64,000 nucleotides of DNA from UBA5420 sp964485345 (GTDB lineage Bacteria; Bacillota; Limnochordia; Darwinibacteriales; Darwinibacteriaceae): assembly GCA_964485345.1 (NCBI GenBank), contig CAZAJB010000003.1, positions 1 to 64,000 on the forward strand, given 5' to 3'. The notes beneath the pieces were generated by a model, which did not search any database, had not been told where the DNA came from, and worked only from the letters and a program-made list of their open reading frames with translations. Below are positions 25,917-34,804 of this stretch, piece after piece; the stretch's first letter is position 1; each line of letters starts with the position of its first letter. A program made the translations under genes and the position numbers.

Positions 25917-28070
25917 CTAAATCTTCGTTATTGGAGCCAAATGGGCGATAACTGTCTTGATACCTTGATCTCGAAAAGCGATGCTGAGCTGCAAGTCTCC
26001 GCCCGACTCACTCACTGAAACCACCATACCATCACCCCAGATCTTGTGGCGGATTTTGTCGCCAACGTTGTATGCCTTATTGGAGGGCGTCGCCTTCCTT
26101 CTACTTGCAGGAACAATGCCCCTTAGTCTCGGACCAGAACCGGGAAGTCCTTGATGCTCCAGATAAACTTGGTCAATCTCGCTCACAAAGGGAGATATGG
26201 GATTCAACTTCGTTGCACCAAAGAGCGTGCGTTGCCGGCTACAGGTCAAAAACAAGCGTTCCTCGGCTCGTGTCATACCCACATAGGCAAGACGTCTCTC
26301 TTCCTCGAGTTGCCCTTCTTCAAAGGCGGAGCGGGCATGGGGAAAAATCCCCTCTTCGAGACCGACAATAAACACAACTGGAAACTCCAAACCCTTGGAC
26401 CCATGCAAGGTCATCATGTTCACTGCATCGGCCGAGGAATCATACGTATCCACTTCGTTAATCAGGGCCACATGTTCTAAGAGAGCGCCAAGGTCAGTCG
26501 GGGAGACATCGCTTTCAAACTGTCCGGTTACGGACAAGAACTCTTGCAGGTTTTCGATGCGACCCATGGCTTCGAGATCGCCTTCAGATTCGAGCTCCCG
26601 CAGATATCCGCTCTGTTCTAGCACTGATTTTGCTAGCTCCGTCACGGTGAAGCTGCCAAGTTGCATACGCAAGCCCTCAATGAGCACTCGAAAGGCCTGG
26701 AGAGCGTTCTTGAATCGCGGACTGAGACCATCAACACCCTCAAGGAAAGAAAGGGTCGCAAAGAGACTAATCCCAAACTGCTCAGCGTAGCCGCTGAGTC
26801 TGCCGATGGTGGCATCGCCGAGGCCCCGTCTAGGCACATTCACAATCCTCAAGAAGGCCTGATCATTATCTGGGTTTTGCATCAAGCGGAGGTAGGCTAG
26901 GAGGTCTTTTATTTCCTTACGCTCATAAAAGCGCAACCCAGCAACAATACGATAGGGTATGCCCTTGCGCATGAATTCTTCCTCTAATACCCGCGAAAGG
27001 GCATGGGTACGATACAAGATTGTGAAATCCTTAAAAGGCCGAACCTCTTCGTCCCGCAGAGCTGCAATGCTCTCAGCTACGAAACGCGCTTCGTCTCGCT
27101 CACTTCCGCCCTGATGAAAGATAACAGGCTTCCCCTGGTCTCGGCTCGTCCATAGCGCTTTCTCCTTACGCTCCGTGTTATTCTGTATCACCGAGTTGGC
27201 TGCACCGAGAATGGTTTTGGTGGATCGATAGTTTTCTTCTAGTTTGACCACCTGCGCCCCGGGGAAGTCCTTTTCAAACTCCAAGATATTGCGGATATCT
27301 GCGCCACGGAAGGCGTAAATACTCTGATCCTCATCGCCCACAACACAGATATTGCCGCTCTCCTTGGCTAAAAGGCGAACAAGGACATACTGCGCCATAT
27401 TCGTATCTTGATACTCGTCCACTAGAATATAGCGAAAGCGCTCTTGATACTTGCTGAGCACCACAGGGTGCTTCTGGAACATCTTGACGGTGGCCATGAT
27501 TAGGTCATCGAAGTCCAAGGCATTACTCCTGAGCAGCTTCTCTTGGTATTTCGTGTACACTCTAGATACGGTTTGCTCCCAGAAATCGCCTCCCGCTGGA
27601 AGGTAGTCTTCCGGGGCGATCAGCTCATCTTTAGCCTGGCCAATACTGGCCAACAGTTGTTTGGGCCCCACCCGCTTTGGATCGAGTTGTAGCTCTTTGA
27701 GACAATCTTTAATCACCGCGAGTTGATCACTTTGATCGACTATCTGGAAATTCGGTGCATATCCGCTGTAACCCACTTCAATGCGGAGAATCCGCACACA
27801 AAGTGAATGGAAGGTGCCCATAAAGACTTCGGCACTACGGGCCCCAACGAGAGTCTCAACCCGTTCGCGCATTTCCTGAGCAGCTTTGTTGGTAAACGTG
27901 ACTGCCGCAATGCGGTACGGAGGAACCTCATGGCCGTCAATGAGATGGGCAATGCGGGTTGTCAACACTCTGGTCTTGCCGCTACCTGCCCCGGCGATGA
28001 CCAAAAGAGGGCCCCGAACGGTGGTCACCGCGAGCCTCTGATGGGGGTTCAAATTTTGCAGATAATCCAT
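25917..28070 (-). CDS. pcrA: UvrD/PcrA-type 3'-5' DNA helicase
   Basis: 717 residues, superfamily 1A. Motifs: Q-motif LNPHQRLAV, Walker A GAGSGKTRVLTTR (about 27-39), Walker B LVDEYQDTN, motif III GDEDQSIYAFRGAD, motif V MTLHGSKGLEFPVVF and motif VI AYVGMTRAEERL. The C-terminal region (about 665-717) is a Tudor-like domain that binds RNA polymerase in PcrA. ATG 28070 has AAAGGAG at correct spacing. First gene of the pcrA-ligA-gatCAB run. Confidence 0.97.
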   Translation of the reverse strand: MDYLQNLNPHQRLAVTTVRGPLLVIAGAGSGKTRVLTTRIAHLIDGHEVPPYRIAAVTFTNKAAQEMRERVETLVGARSAEVFMGTFHSLCVRILRIEVGYSGYAPNFQIVDQSDQLAVIKDCLKELQLDPKRVGPKQLLASIGQAKDELIAPEDYLPAGGDFWEQTVSRVYTKYQEKLLRSNALDFDDLIMATVKMFQKHPVVLSKYQERFRYILVDEYQDTNMAQYVLVRLLAKESGNICVVGDEDQSIYAFRGADIRNILEFEKDFPGAQVVKLEENYRSTKTILGAANSVIQNNTERKEKALWTSRDQGKPVIFHQGGSERDEARFVAESIAALRDEEVRPFKDFTILYRTHALSRVLEEEFMRKGIPYRIVAGLRFYERKEIKDLLAYLRLMQNPDNDQAFLRIVNVPRRGLGDATIGRLSGYAEQFGISLFATLSFLEGVDGLSPRFKNALQAFRVLIEGLRMQLGSFTVTELAKSVLEQSGYLRELESEGDLEAMGRIENLQEFLSVTGQFESDVSPTDLGALLEHVALINEVDTYDSSADAVNMMTLHGSKGLEFPVVFIVGLEEGIFPHARSAFEEGQLEEERRLAYVGMTRAEERLFLTCSRQRTLFGATKLNPISPFVSEIDQVYLEHQGLPGSGPRLRGIVPASRRKATPSNKAYNVGDKIRHKIWGDGMVVSVSESGGDLQLSIAFRDQGIKTVIAHLAPITKI

Positions 28071-28352
28071 ACTCGTCTCCTTTGCGCAAATACGCTTGCC
28101 ACCTTGCTTCTCTGGCTTCCAACGTTTCCTGCAGGTTCGCGGAAGCCCAGGAAAACATATAACTGATCATAGCGAGATACTTGAAGAAGGGGCGACTCAT
28201 ATTGCGTTATGTAGTTAGTATTACCAAGTATCATACTCCTGGCGCTCATCCTGAGCGGATGCCTCGCTGGGTTACACCTTCTTCAAGTCCAGGCCTAACG
28301 CCTCCTAGAAATGTGCAAAAAAATCGCCTACAAGTGTCCCCCGACAATAGAT
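28071..28352 (-). other. non-coding gap between hisIE terminator and pcrA
   Basis: About 280 bases with no supported gene. Minus-strand reading frames of 66 and 72 codons run into pcrA but have no convincing ribosome binding site and no recognisable product. The pcrA promoter presumably lies here, but I see no clear -35/-10 pair. Confidence 0.4.
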
Positions 28353-28394
28353 CAAAACACCTTTCTGCCTAGGATGACTTCGGCAGAAAGGTGT
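28353..28394 (-). terminator. Rho-independent terminator after hisIE
   Basis: A 13-bp perfect stem (ACACCTTTCTGCC 28357-28369 with GGCAGAAAGGTGT 28382-28394) with a 12-nt loop, followed on the minus strand by TTTTGAT. It begins 15 bases after the hisIE stop. Confidence 0.82.
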
Positions 28395-28408
28395 CTTCTA
28401 TGTGTCGA

Positions 28409-29050
28409 TCAGTTCCCCGATAGGCTAGAGCGACCGAGTAATTCCTCCCAAATGGTTTCAAGACCGATCCTCCGGTACACCAAGAGAACGAGCAGATGGT
28501 ATAGAAGATCACTTGCCTCGTATACGAGCTCCTCATCCCCGTCATTCTTGCCGGCAATCAGTACTTCTGCAGCTTCTTCACCTAGGGCCTTGAGAATCTT
28601 GTCTAGACCATTTTCCATCAAATAATTGGTGTAGGATCCTACCTTAGGCGAGCGCCTCCGATCCTCAATCGAAGCGTAAAGCCAAGAAAGTGCTTCACGG
28701 TGGGGCCTGAGATCCCTTTGTTCAGGACCATCGGACATAATCAGATTGTGGAAGCAACTGAAATTGTCAAGGTCCGTATCATCGTCGCAAGCGCCGTAGC
28801 CATGTTGATCCACCGTAATTAGGAGCGAATCTCGATCGCAATCCGCGGTAATGCGCCGCACCTTCTGCAGATTACCAGATTTTTCGCCCTTTCGCCAGAC
28901 TTCTCCCCGTTTGCGACTATAGAACCAAGTCTCGCCGGTCTGTAGCGTCTTGTTAAGCGCCTCCTCGTTCATATAGGCCATCATTAACACGCTACCCTGG
29001 GTGTCTTGAATTATCGCTGGCACAAGACCATTTTCATCATACTTGATCAT
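28409..29050 (-). CDS. hisIE: bifunctional phosphoribosyl-AMP cyclohydrolase / phosphoribosyl-ATP pyrophosphohydrolase
   Basis: 213 residues. HisI part (about 1-120) has WRKGEKSGNLQKV, the metal-site CDRDSLL and DQHGYGAC. HisE part (about 125-213) has SWLYASIEDRR and LGEEAAEVLIAGKN. It performs steps 2 and 3 of histidine synthesis. ATG 29050 follows GGGGGGATATGCC; an upstream extension of 22 codons overlaps guaA and is not conserved. No other his gene is nearby, so this gene is separated from the rest of the pathway and co-transcribed with guaA. Confidence 0.93.
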   Translation of the reverse strand: MIKYDENGLVPAIIQDTQGSVLMMAYMNEEALNKTLQTGETWFYSRKRGEVWRKGEKSGNLQKVRRITADCDRDSLLITVDQHGYGACDDDTDLDNFSCFHNLIMSDGPEQRDLRPHREALSWLYASIEDRRRSPKVGSYTNYLMENGLDKILKALGEEAAEVLIAGKNDGDEELVYEASDLLYHLLVLLVYRRIGLETIWEELLGRSSLSGN

Positions 29051-29066
29051 GGCATATCCCCCCACT

Positions 29067-30293
29067 TTATTCCCATTCAATCGTAGCTGGTGGTTTAGAA
29101 CTGATATCATAGACAACTCGATTGACGCCCCTGACTTCTTGCAACAAACGTTGGCTGATTGTGTCTAAAAGGTCATAGGGAACCCGAACCCAACTCGCGC
29201 TCATGGCATCTGTGCTTGTGACAAAGCGCAAGGCTACAACATATTCGTAGGTCCGTTGGCCCTCAAATACTCCCACAGTACGGGTGTCTGTCAGTACGAC
29301 GAGTGCCTGCCAGATCTTGTCGTACCAGCCCGCTTTGCGGATCTCTTCCATGGCAATAGCATCAGCGTTTCTCAAGATCTGCAGCTTTTCCCTTGTAATC
29401 GCACCCACCAAGCGAATCGCAAGGCCTGGCCCTGGAAAGGGGTGTCTCCACAAGATTTCGCTTGGAATCTGCAGCAACTCACCAAGGGCCCGCACTTCGT
29501 CCTTAAAAAGCGAAGCCAAGGGTTCGACGAGCTCCAAGACAAAATCATCAGGTAAGCCGCCCACATTGTGGTGAGATTTGACAACCTTCCCTGCAGCCGT
29601 TCCACTTTCGATCACATCAGAGTAGACTGTTCCTTGTACTAAAAAGGCTGCATCCCCGATTTTCTCGGCTTCTTCTTCAAAAACCCGAATGAACTCTGTC
29701 CCTATAATTTTCCTCTTTTGCTCGGGATCCTCTATTCGCTGAAGTTTATCGATAAAACGATCCTGCGCGTCTACGTGAATCAGAGGAATGCCAAACTCGC
29801 CTCTAAAGGTTTGGACGATCTGCTCAGTCTCACCAGCACGCATGAATCCATGGTCCACATATACGCAAGTGAGCTGGTCTCCTATGGCCTTGTGAACCAA
29901 GACCGCTACTACAGAGGAATCAACGCCTCCGCTGAGACCACAAATGACTCTTCCGCCACCCACTTGAGCCCGAATTTTCTCTATCGCTTGCCCGAGAAAA
30001 CTCTCCATGTTCCAGTCTCGGTTCTGGCCACAGACGTGATCTAAGAAGCTCGGGACGTCGCCGGAACGGCAAACTGGAACGCCGCTTGTTTTAACCAGCT
30101 CAAGCGCCTCGTTGGGAATCGCACCGACAGGAATGATCCCCCACAGCTCGCCCGTGGCCAGCTCTCCGGCAAGGGAAGAGGCAGGAACAATCTCGCTGTA
30201 GACTCCTAACTTACGAACCTCTCTAGCCACATCTTGGACTGTACTAGAGCCGTAATCCACCACTAAAATGCGCTTCAAACTTGGGCCCCCCAT
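29067..30293 (-). CDS. guaA: GMP synthase with severely shortened glutaminase domain
   Basis: 408 residues against about 510-525 for usual GuaA. The ATP-pyrophosphatase domain is intact (P-loop LSGGVDSS at about 120-127, GTVYSDVIESG, HHNVGGLP, HPFPGPGLAIR) and so is the dimerisation domain (SSKPPATIEWE end). The amidotransferase part keeps only about 95 residues (RILVVDYGSSTVQDVAREVRK, ending GVPV); the nucleophile GxCxGxQ segment and the later His/Glu residues are gone. It should aminate XMP with free ammonia or a separate glutaminase subunit (inference). A TTG at 30278, 7 bases after GGGGGG, is a competing start. It lies between hpt and hisIE. Confidence 0.9.
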   Translation of the reverse strand: MGGPSLKRILVVDYGSSTVQDVAREVRKLGVYSEIVPASSLAGELATGELWGIIPVGAIPNEALELVKTSGVPVCRSGDVPSFLDHVCGQNRDWNMESFLGQAIEKIRAQVGGGRVICGLSGGVDSSVVAVLVHKAIGDQLTCVYVDHGFMRAGETEQIVQTFRGEFGIPLIHVDAQDRFIDKLQRIEDPEQKRKIIGTEFIRVFEEEAEKIGDAAFLVQGTVYSDVIESGTAAGKVVKSHHNVGGLPDDFVLELVEPLASLFKDEVRALGELLQIPSEILWRHPFPGPGLAIRLVGAITREKLQILRNADAIAMEEIRKAGWYDKIWQALVVLTDTRTVGVFEGQRTYEYVVALRFVTSTDAMSASWVRVPYDLLDTISQRLLQEVRGVNRVVYDISSKPPATIEWE

Positions 30294-30294
30294 C

Positions 30295-30810
30295 TTAGTC
30301 AGTTACTACACCGATATAAGGCAACTCTCGGAACTTGTGATTAAAGTCCAGGCCATAGCCAATCACAAACTCATCTGGAATGGAAAAGCCCACATAATTA
30401 GGGACAAAGTTGATCTGCCGACGCTCGGGCTTGTCAAGCAAGACAGCAGTCTTTATACTAGTTGGTTTCCGCGAAAGAAGTAATTGTGATAAATATGACA
30501 ATGTCAGACCCGAATCGATAATGTCCTCCACAACCAAGACATCGCGACCTTCAATAGCTGTATCAAGGTCTTTGACGAGCTGCACAACACCAGAACTTTT
30601 CGTGGACGCGCCATAACTTGATGTGGCCATAAAGTCCACTTCTAGTGGAATCTTTATCTCTCGAATTAGGTCACTCATAAAGATCACGGCACCTTTTAGT
30701 ATGCCTACGACAACCAGATCTTTACCCTCAAAATCCCGATTGATCACCTCGCCGAGCTCCCTAACACGTTCGGCTATATCGTCTGCACTCAGCATAACTC
30801 TAACCTGCAA
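30295..30810 (-). CDS. hpt: hypoxanthine phosphoribosyltransferase
   Basis: 171 residues with the PRPP-binding motif VLVVEDIIDSGLTL and the early VVGILKGAVIFMSDLIREI loop. It salvages hypoxanthine/guanine to IMP/GMP. I choose TTG 30810 (MQVRVMLSADDIAERV), 9 bases after GGAGGT; a reading-frame extension to 30852 runs across that site. Next to guaA, so salvage and GMP synthesis are grouped. Confidence 0.92.
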   Translation of the reverse strand: MQVRVMLSADDIAERVRELGEVINRDFEGKDLVVVGILKGAVIFMSDLIREIKIPLEVDFMATSSYGASTKSSGVVQLVKDLDTAIEGRDVLVVEDIIDSGLTLSYLSQLLLSRKPTSIKTAVLLDKPERRQINFVPNYVGFSIPDEFVIGYGLDFNHKFRELPYIGVVTD

Positions 30811-30889
30811 ACCAATACCACCTCCGCTTTTCGTAAATACTCTTTTCGCCACAGTCTCGGTATTCCCCTTGTAAATGCAGTGTTAACTT

Positions 30890-30939
30890 AAAATGGGGCT
30901 GCTGCGAAATGAACAAAGCGTTCATTTCGCAACAGCCCC
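30890..30939 (-). terminator. Rho-independent terminator after groEL
   Basis: A 20-bp stem with one mismatch (30895-30914 with 30920-30939, 5-nt loop), followed on the minus strand by ATTTTAA. It starts 18 bases after the groEL stop and isolates groESL from hpt-guaA. Confidence 0.8.
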
Positions 30940-30956
30940 TGCAAGTCTTAGACTTA

Positions 30957-32579
30957 CTACATCATACCGCCCATACCGCCCATACCGCCTGGAGGCATTG
31001 GAGGTTCATCTGTTGGCTCGTCTACAATGAGTACCTCTGTAGTCAAGATCATAGCCCCAATGGAAGCTGCATTTTGCAGAGCACTTCTTGTAACCATGGC
31101 TGGGTCAATGATACCCTTCTCAACCATGTTCACATACTCTTCGGTCAAAACATCAAAGCCTACACCCTTCGGTGCGTTCTTCACCTTTTCGACAACGATA
31201 GCGCCTTCAACACCGGCGTTGCTGGCAATCATCTTCAAAGGTTCCTCCAGAGCACGACGAATGATGGAAACACCAGTATTCTCATCGCCAGACAGATTCA
31301 AGGTATCTAAAACGCCTAGGGCGTCAATCAGCATTGTTCCGCCACCAGCAACGATGCCTTCCTCTACAGCCGCGCGGGTTGCGGAGAGTGCGTCTTCAAT
31401 ACGGTGCTTTCTCTCTTTGAGCTCAGTCTCAGTCGGTGCACCCACTTGAATAACAGCTACGCCGCCAGAGAGTTTTGCCAGGCGTTCTTGCAGTTTTTCC
31501 ACATCATAATCGGAGGTGGAATCATCAATCTCTGCCCGAATCTGCTGGATACGACCTGCGATAGCCTCAGATTTGCCGCGACCATCGACAACGGTGGTGT
31601 CTTCCTTGGTTACAATCACTTGACGAGCTTGACCAAGCATATCAATGGTGGTGTTCTCGAGCTTGAGGCCAACCTCTTCACTCACGAGCTGTCCACCGGT
31701 TACAACAGCAATATCATCAAGCATAGCTTTGCGTCTGTCACCAAAGCCGGGAGCCTTGACCGCTACTACATTGAGGGTTCCTCTGAGCTTATTCAGTACC
31801 AAAGTAGCTAGGGCTTCTGCCTCAACGTCTTCAGCAATAATCAAAAGCGGCTTGCCAACTTGCATTGTCTTCTCCAAGACAGGCAGAATGTCAGCAATTG
31901 CGCTGATTTTGCGGTCGGTTATGAGGATATAAGGATCCTCGAGTACTGCTTCCATGCGATCTGTATCTGTCACCATGTAGTGTGACACATAACCGCGATC
32001 GAACTGCATACCTTCTACCACATCGAGCGTGGTTCCAATGGTGTTCGATTCTTCTACAGTGATCACGCCGTCTTTGCCGACTTTTTCCATAGCATCAGCG
32101 ATAAGATCACCAATCTTGATGTCTCCCGCAGAGATGGATGCTACCTGGGAGATAGCTTCGCGTGTTTCCACAGGCTTAGCAGTAGCCTTAATTTCTGCTA
32201 CTATAGCTTCTACAGCCTGTTCAATACCCCTCTTGACGAAGATGGGATTTGCCCCTGCTGCCACGTTTCTTAGGCCTTCGCGGACGATAGCTTGAGCCAA
32301 GACAGTACCGGTTGTTGTTCCATCACCGGCGATATCATTGGTCTTGGTTGCCACTTCTTTAACGAGTTGGGCACCGAGATTTTCAAATGGATCGTCTAGT
32401 TCGATCTCTCGAGCGATGGTTACTCCGTCATTGGTAATCGTAGGAGAGCCATAGGATTTCTCAATTACAACATTGCGCCCCTTAGGTCCCAAAGTAATTT
32501 TCACAGCATCAGCTAGGGTGTTTACACCTTTTTCTAGCTTTTTCCGGGCGTCTTCCCGAAAAAGTAAATCTTTAGCCAT
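30957..32579 (-). CDS. groEL: 60 kDa chaperonin GroEL
   Basis: 540 residues. Family landmarks: GPKGRNVVIEKSYGSPTITNDGV, the ATP-site GDGTTTGTVLAQ (about 86-97), and the Gly-Met tail GGMGGMGGMM. With GroES it folds proteins in an ATP-driven double-ring cage. It follows groES by 23 bases under CIRCE control. Confidence 0.98.
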   Translation of the reverse strand: MAKDLLFREDARKKLEKGVNTLADAVKITLGPKGRNVVIEKSYGSPTITNDGVTIAREIELDDPFENLGAQLVKEVATKTNDIAGDGTTTGTVLAQAIVREGLRNVAAGANPIFVKRGIEQAVEAIVAEIKATAKPVETREAISQVASISAGDIKIGDLIADAMEKVGKDGVITVEESNTIGTTLDVVEGMQFDRGYVSHYMVTDTDRMEAVLEDPYILITDRKISAIADILPVLEKTMQVGKPLLIIAEDVEAEALATLVLNKLRGTLNVVAVKAPGFGDRRKAMLDDIAVVTGGQLVSEEVGLKLENTTIDMLGQARQVIVTKEDTTVVDGRGKSEAIAGRIQQIRAEIDDSTSDYDVEKLQERLAKLSGGVAVIQVGAPTETELKERKHRIEDALSATRAAVEEGIVAGGGTMLIDALGVLDTLNLSGDENTGVSIIRRALEEPLKMIASNAGVEGAIVVEKVKNAPKGVGFDVLTEEYVNMVEKGIIDPAMVTRSALQNAASIGAMILTTEVLIVDEPTDEPPMPPGGMGGMGGMM

Positions 32580-32602
32580 AGTCAGTCACCTTCCTCGTTT
32601 GA

Positions 32603-32890
32603 TTATCCTACAATTGCCAGCAAGTCAGTTTCTTTGAGAATAAGTAGCTCTTCGCCTTCGTACTTTACTTCAGTTCCGGCATATTTGGCGAACAAAACGG
32701 TATCTCCTGCTTTGACGCCCATGGGCATCAATTTGCCATCTTCGCCGTAGCGGCCAGGTCCAACGGCCAAGACTTTGCCCTGTTGCGGCTTTTCTTTGGC
32801 GGTGTCTGGTATGACGATACCACTTGCAGTTTTTTCTTCAGCTGCCAAGACTTTCAAGACTACGCGATCTCCTAAAGGTTTAATGTTCAA
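32603..32890 (-). CDS. groES: 10 kDa co-chaperonin GroES
   Basis: 95 residues, MNIKPLGDRVVLKVL start, with VLAVGPGRYGEDGK and the mobile loop region EEKTASGIVIPDTAKEKPQ. It caps GroEL. First gene of the groESL operon, directly behind the CIRCE element. Confidence 0.98.
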   Translation of the reverse strand: MNIKPLGDRVVLKVLAAEEKTASGIVIPDTAKEKPQQGKVLAVGPGRYGEDGKLMPMGVKAGDTVLFAKYAGTEVKYEGEELLILKETDLLAIVG

Positions 32891-32919
32891 CTACGTGTAC
32901 CCCCTTCAATATCCTCTTG

Positions 32920-32946
32920 TTAGCACTCATTCACGTTGAGTGCTAA
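32920..32946 (-). promoter_or_regulatory. CIRCE operator (HrcA binding site)
   Basis: Perfect 9-9-9 CIRCE: TTAGCACTC (32920-32928), nine-base spacer, GAGTGCTAA (32938-32946). It lies 30 bases upstream of groES and predicts repression by HrcA, whose gene is not in this window. Confidence 0.98.
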
Positions 32947-32957
32947 GTCTATACCAT

Positions 32958-32986
32958 ATATTAATCAACCGCGCCAGTTTTTGCAA
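32958..32986 (-). promoter_or_regulatory. putative groESL promoter
   Basis: Minus-strand TTGCAA (32981-32986), 17-bp spacer, TAATAT (32958-32963). The predicted transcript start would fall just before or in the CIRCE, as expected for a HrcA-controlled promoter. The boxes match the consensus only partly. Confidence 0.55.
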
Positions 32987-33062
32987 GTCTCCCCACTGCA
33001 CAAAATTTGGCATAATCGGTTGATTTCAGTCTAAAAGTCATTATATCTTCTGAATGCTAGTG

Positions 33063-33764
33063 TTATCGCTCTAAACCTCCCCATCCCGTCTTTTGATCCC
33101 AGACAATAACGCCCTTGCTGGCATCTACTTCTAGGCAGAACTCAAGATCGTCGTGGAGCCCTAGTGCCTGAAGACGCTTCCCGTGAGTACTTTCTACGAG
33201 TTGCTCCCGAGCTACTTCCCCATAAACTAGTAGTGCAGTCTTAGCCCCATCCCCAAGGTCAGCGGCCTTCAGGTAACTTAGGATTAAACCTGCACACCAA
33301 GTGTCTTCGAGGGAGTACTTCCCTTCGAGACCGGCTGGGAGGAAAATGACATCGCGACCTTCCTGGGCGGCATACTGCGCAACGGCCCCCGCAGAACGGA
33401 GCGATGCGAGGACCACGCGCTCGGCTCCCTTAGCTGCCTGGATTGCCCTAGTACCATTCGTCGTTGAACAGACCAGTCTACCGCCATCATATGCCTTTCC
33501 TTGGTGCTCCAGTGGTGAGTTGCCAAAATCGAAACCCGGGATCGGCAAGGCTTGCCGTTCACCCGCCAAAAAACAATCGGGATGATCCTTCTTTAAGGCC
33601 CAGGCTTCTTCGAGATCTGCTACGGGAAAAAACCGCTCCATACCTGCTTCTAGAGCGGTCAAAACGGTAGTCGTGAACCGAAAGACATCAATGACAATTG
33701 CAGTTTTCCCTGCCAGTTCGTGGCGGGCAAATTCTCCTGGGCTAATAATCACTTCCGAGTGCAT
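33063..33764 (-). CDS. comB: ComB-family 2-phosphosulfolactate phosphatase-like protein
   Basis: 233 residues with family motifs IDVFRFTTTVLTALEAG (usually DVLRATTT), FGNSPLE and CSTTNGTRAI. ComB dephosphorylates 2-phosphosulfolactate in coenzyme M or sulfolactate synthesis. No other gene of that pathway is nearby, and many bacteria without coenzyme M carry this family as a lone gene, so the substrate is uncertain. The TATA-side of groESL lies upstream on the same strand pattern; the gene ends about 70 bases before the groESL promoter and is itself downstream of tsaD by 24 bases on the transcript. Confidence 0.82.
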   Translation of the reverse strand: MHSEVIISPGEFARHELAGKTAIVIDVFRFTTTVLTALEAGMERFFPVADLEEAWALKKDHPDCFLAGERQALPIPGFDFGNSPLEHQGKAYDGGRLVCSTTNGTRAIQAAKGAERVVLASLRSAGAVAQYAAQEGRDVIFLPAGLEGKYSLEDTWCAGLILSYLKAADLGDGAKTALLVYGEVAREQLVESTHGKRLQALGLHDDLEFCLEVDASKGVIVWDQKTGWGGLER

Positions 33765-33787
33765 AAAGTCCTCCTTAAACGTCGCCT

Positions 33788-34804
33788 CTAGTCGCCTAGG
33801 CGCAAGTTCGCGACAGCATTCAGTGAATAGTCACTACGCCTTCCTGCAACAAAACTGAAGTAACCAGCGCTACCGATCATGGCTGCATTATCAGTACAAA
33901 GATGCGTAGGTGGATAAAGCAGTTCCATACCGAGTTCACTTGCTTTCTCTGCAACATGGTTTCTAAAGGTGGCGTTGGCGGCTACGCCTCCCGATAGCAC
34001 GATCTGACGGACCTGATGCTGGCGGGCGGCGGCGATCAATTTTTGCGTTAAGACATCGATAATTGCCCACTGGAAGCTGGCAGTAAAATCCGGACGATGG
34101 ATCTCTTCGCCCCTTTGTTTGGCTCCATTGAGGTGATTCAAAGCCGCAGTTTTCAGCCCACTAAAGGAAAAATCGAAATTGTCCTTCTCCAGCAGACCTC
34201 TGGGAAATGAAATGGCCTCTTGATTGCCTCCTCGCGCCAGTTTTTCAATTTGGGGTCCCCCTGGATAGGGCAAACCAAGCACACGAGCCACTTTGTCGAA
34301 GGCTTCACCCGCTGCATCATCTCTCGTACGCCCTAGAATGTCGTATTCCCCCAGGCGCGGGATCAAAAGGAGGTCTGTGTGACCCCCAGAGACTGTGAGA
34401 CAGACAAGGGGAGGCTTAACCTTTTGTCCACTGAGGAAGTTGGCATAGATATGGCCTTCAATGTGATTGACGCCAACTAAGGGAATCCCCTTGGCGAAGG
34501 CGAGCGCCTTCGCTGCTGCCACGCCAACAAGGAGGCTTCCTACTAGACCTGGTCCATAGGCCACGGCAATCACATCAAGATCATCCAGAGTGATCTTGGC
34601 TTCTTCAAGGGCTTCGTGAATGACCGGGAAAATGGCCTCAATGTGATGACGCGAGGCAATCTCCGGAACCACTCCCCCATACTTCTGATGAATATCGATC
34701 TGGGATAGGACGATATTGGACAGAATCTCCCTGCCGTTTCGGATGACAGCGGCTGCTGTTTCGTCGCAACTCGTTTCAATTCCCAGCGTTAGTCCACTCT
34801 GCAC
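33788..34804 (-). CDS. tsaD: tRNA N6-threonylcarbamoyladenosine transferase TsaD
   Basis: 338 residues of the ASKHA/Kae1 family. Metal ligands are in VNHIEGHIYANF (HxExH, about residues 110-121); nucleotide motifs GIETSCDETAAAV and VSGGHTDL are present. It transfers threonylcarbamoyl to A37 of ANN-decoding tRNAs with TsaB and TsaE. GTG 34804 follows GGAGGG with 6 bases and overlaps the rimI end by 29 bases. Confidence 0.97.
   Translation of the reverse strand: MQSGLTLGIETSCDETAAAVIRNGREILSNIVLSQIDIHQKYGGVVPEIASRHHIEAIFPVIHEALEEAKITLDDLDVIAVAYGPGLVGSLLVGVAAAKALAFAKGIPLVGVNHIEGHIYANFLSGQKVKPPLVCLTVSGGHTDLLLIPRLGEYDILGRTRDDAAGEAFDKVARVLGLPYPGGPQIEKLARGGNQEAISFPRGLLEKDNFDFSFSGLKTAALNHLNGAKQRGEEIHRPDFTASFQWAIIDVLTQKLIAAARQHQVRQIVLSGGVAANATFRNHVAEKASELGMELLYPPTHLCTDNAAMIGSAGYFSFVAGRRSDYSLNAVANLRLGD

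Noticed and set aside
28049..28249. Minus-strand reading frames of 66 and 72 codons overlapping the start of pcrA
   Set aside because: No properly spaced ribosome binding site, no recognisable product, and they run about 20-90 bases into a well supported helicase gene in another frame.
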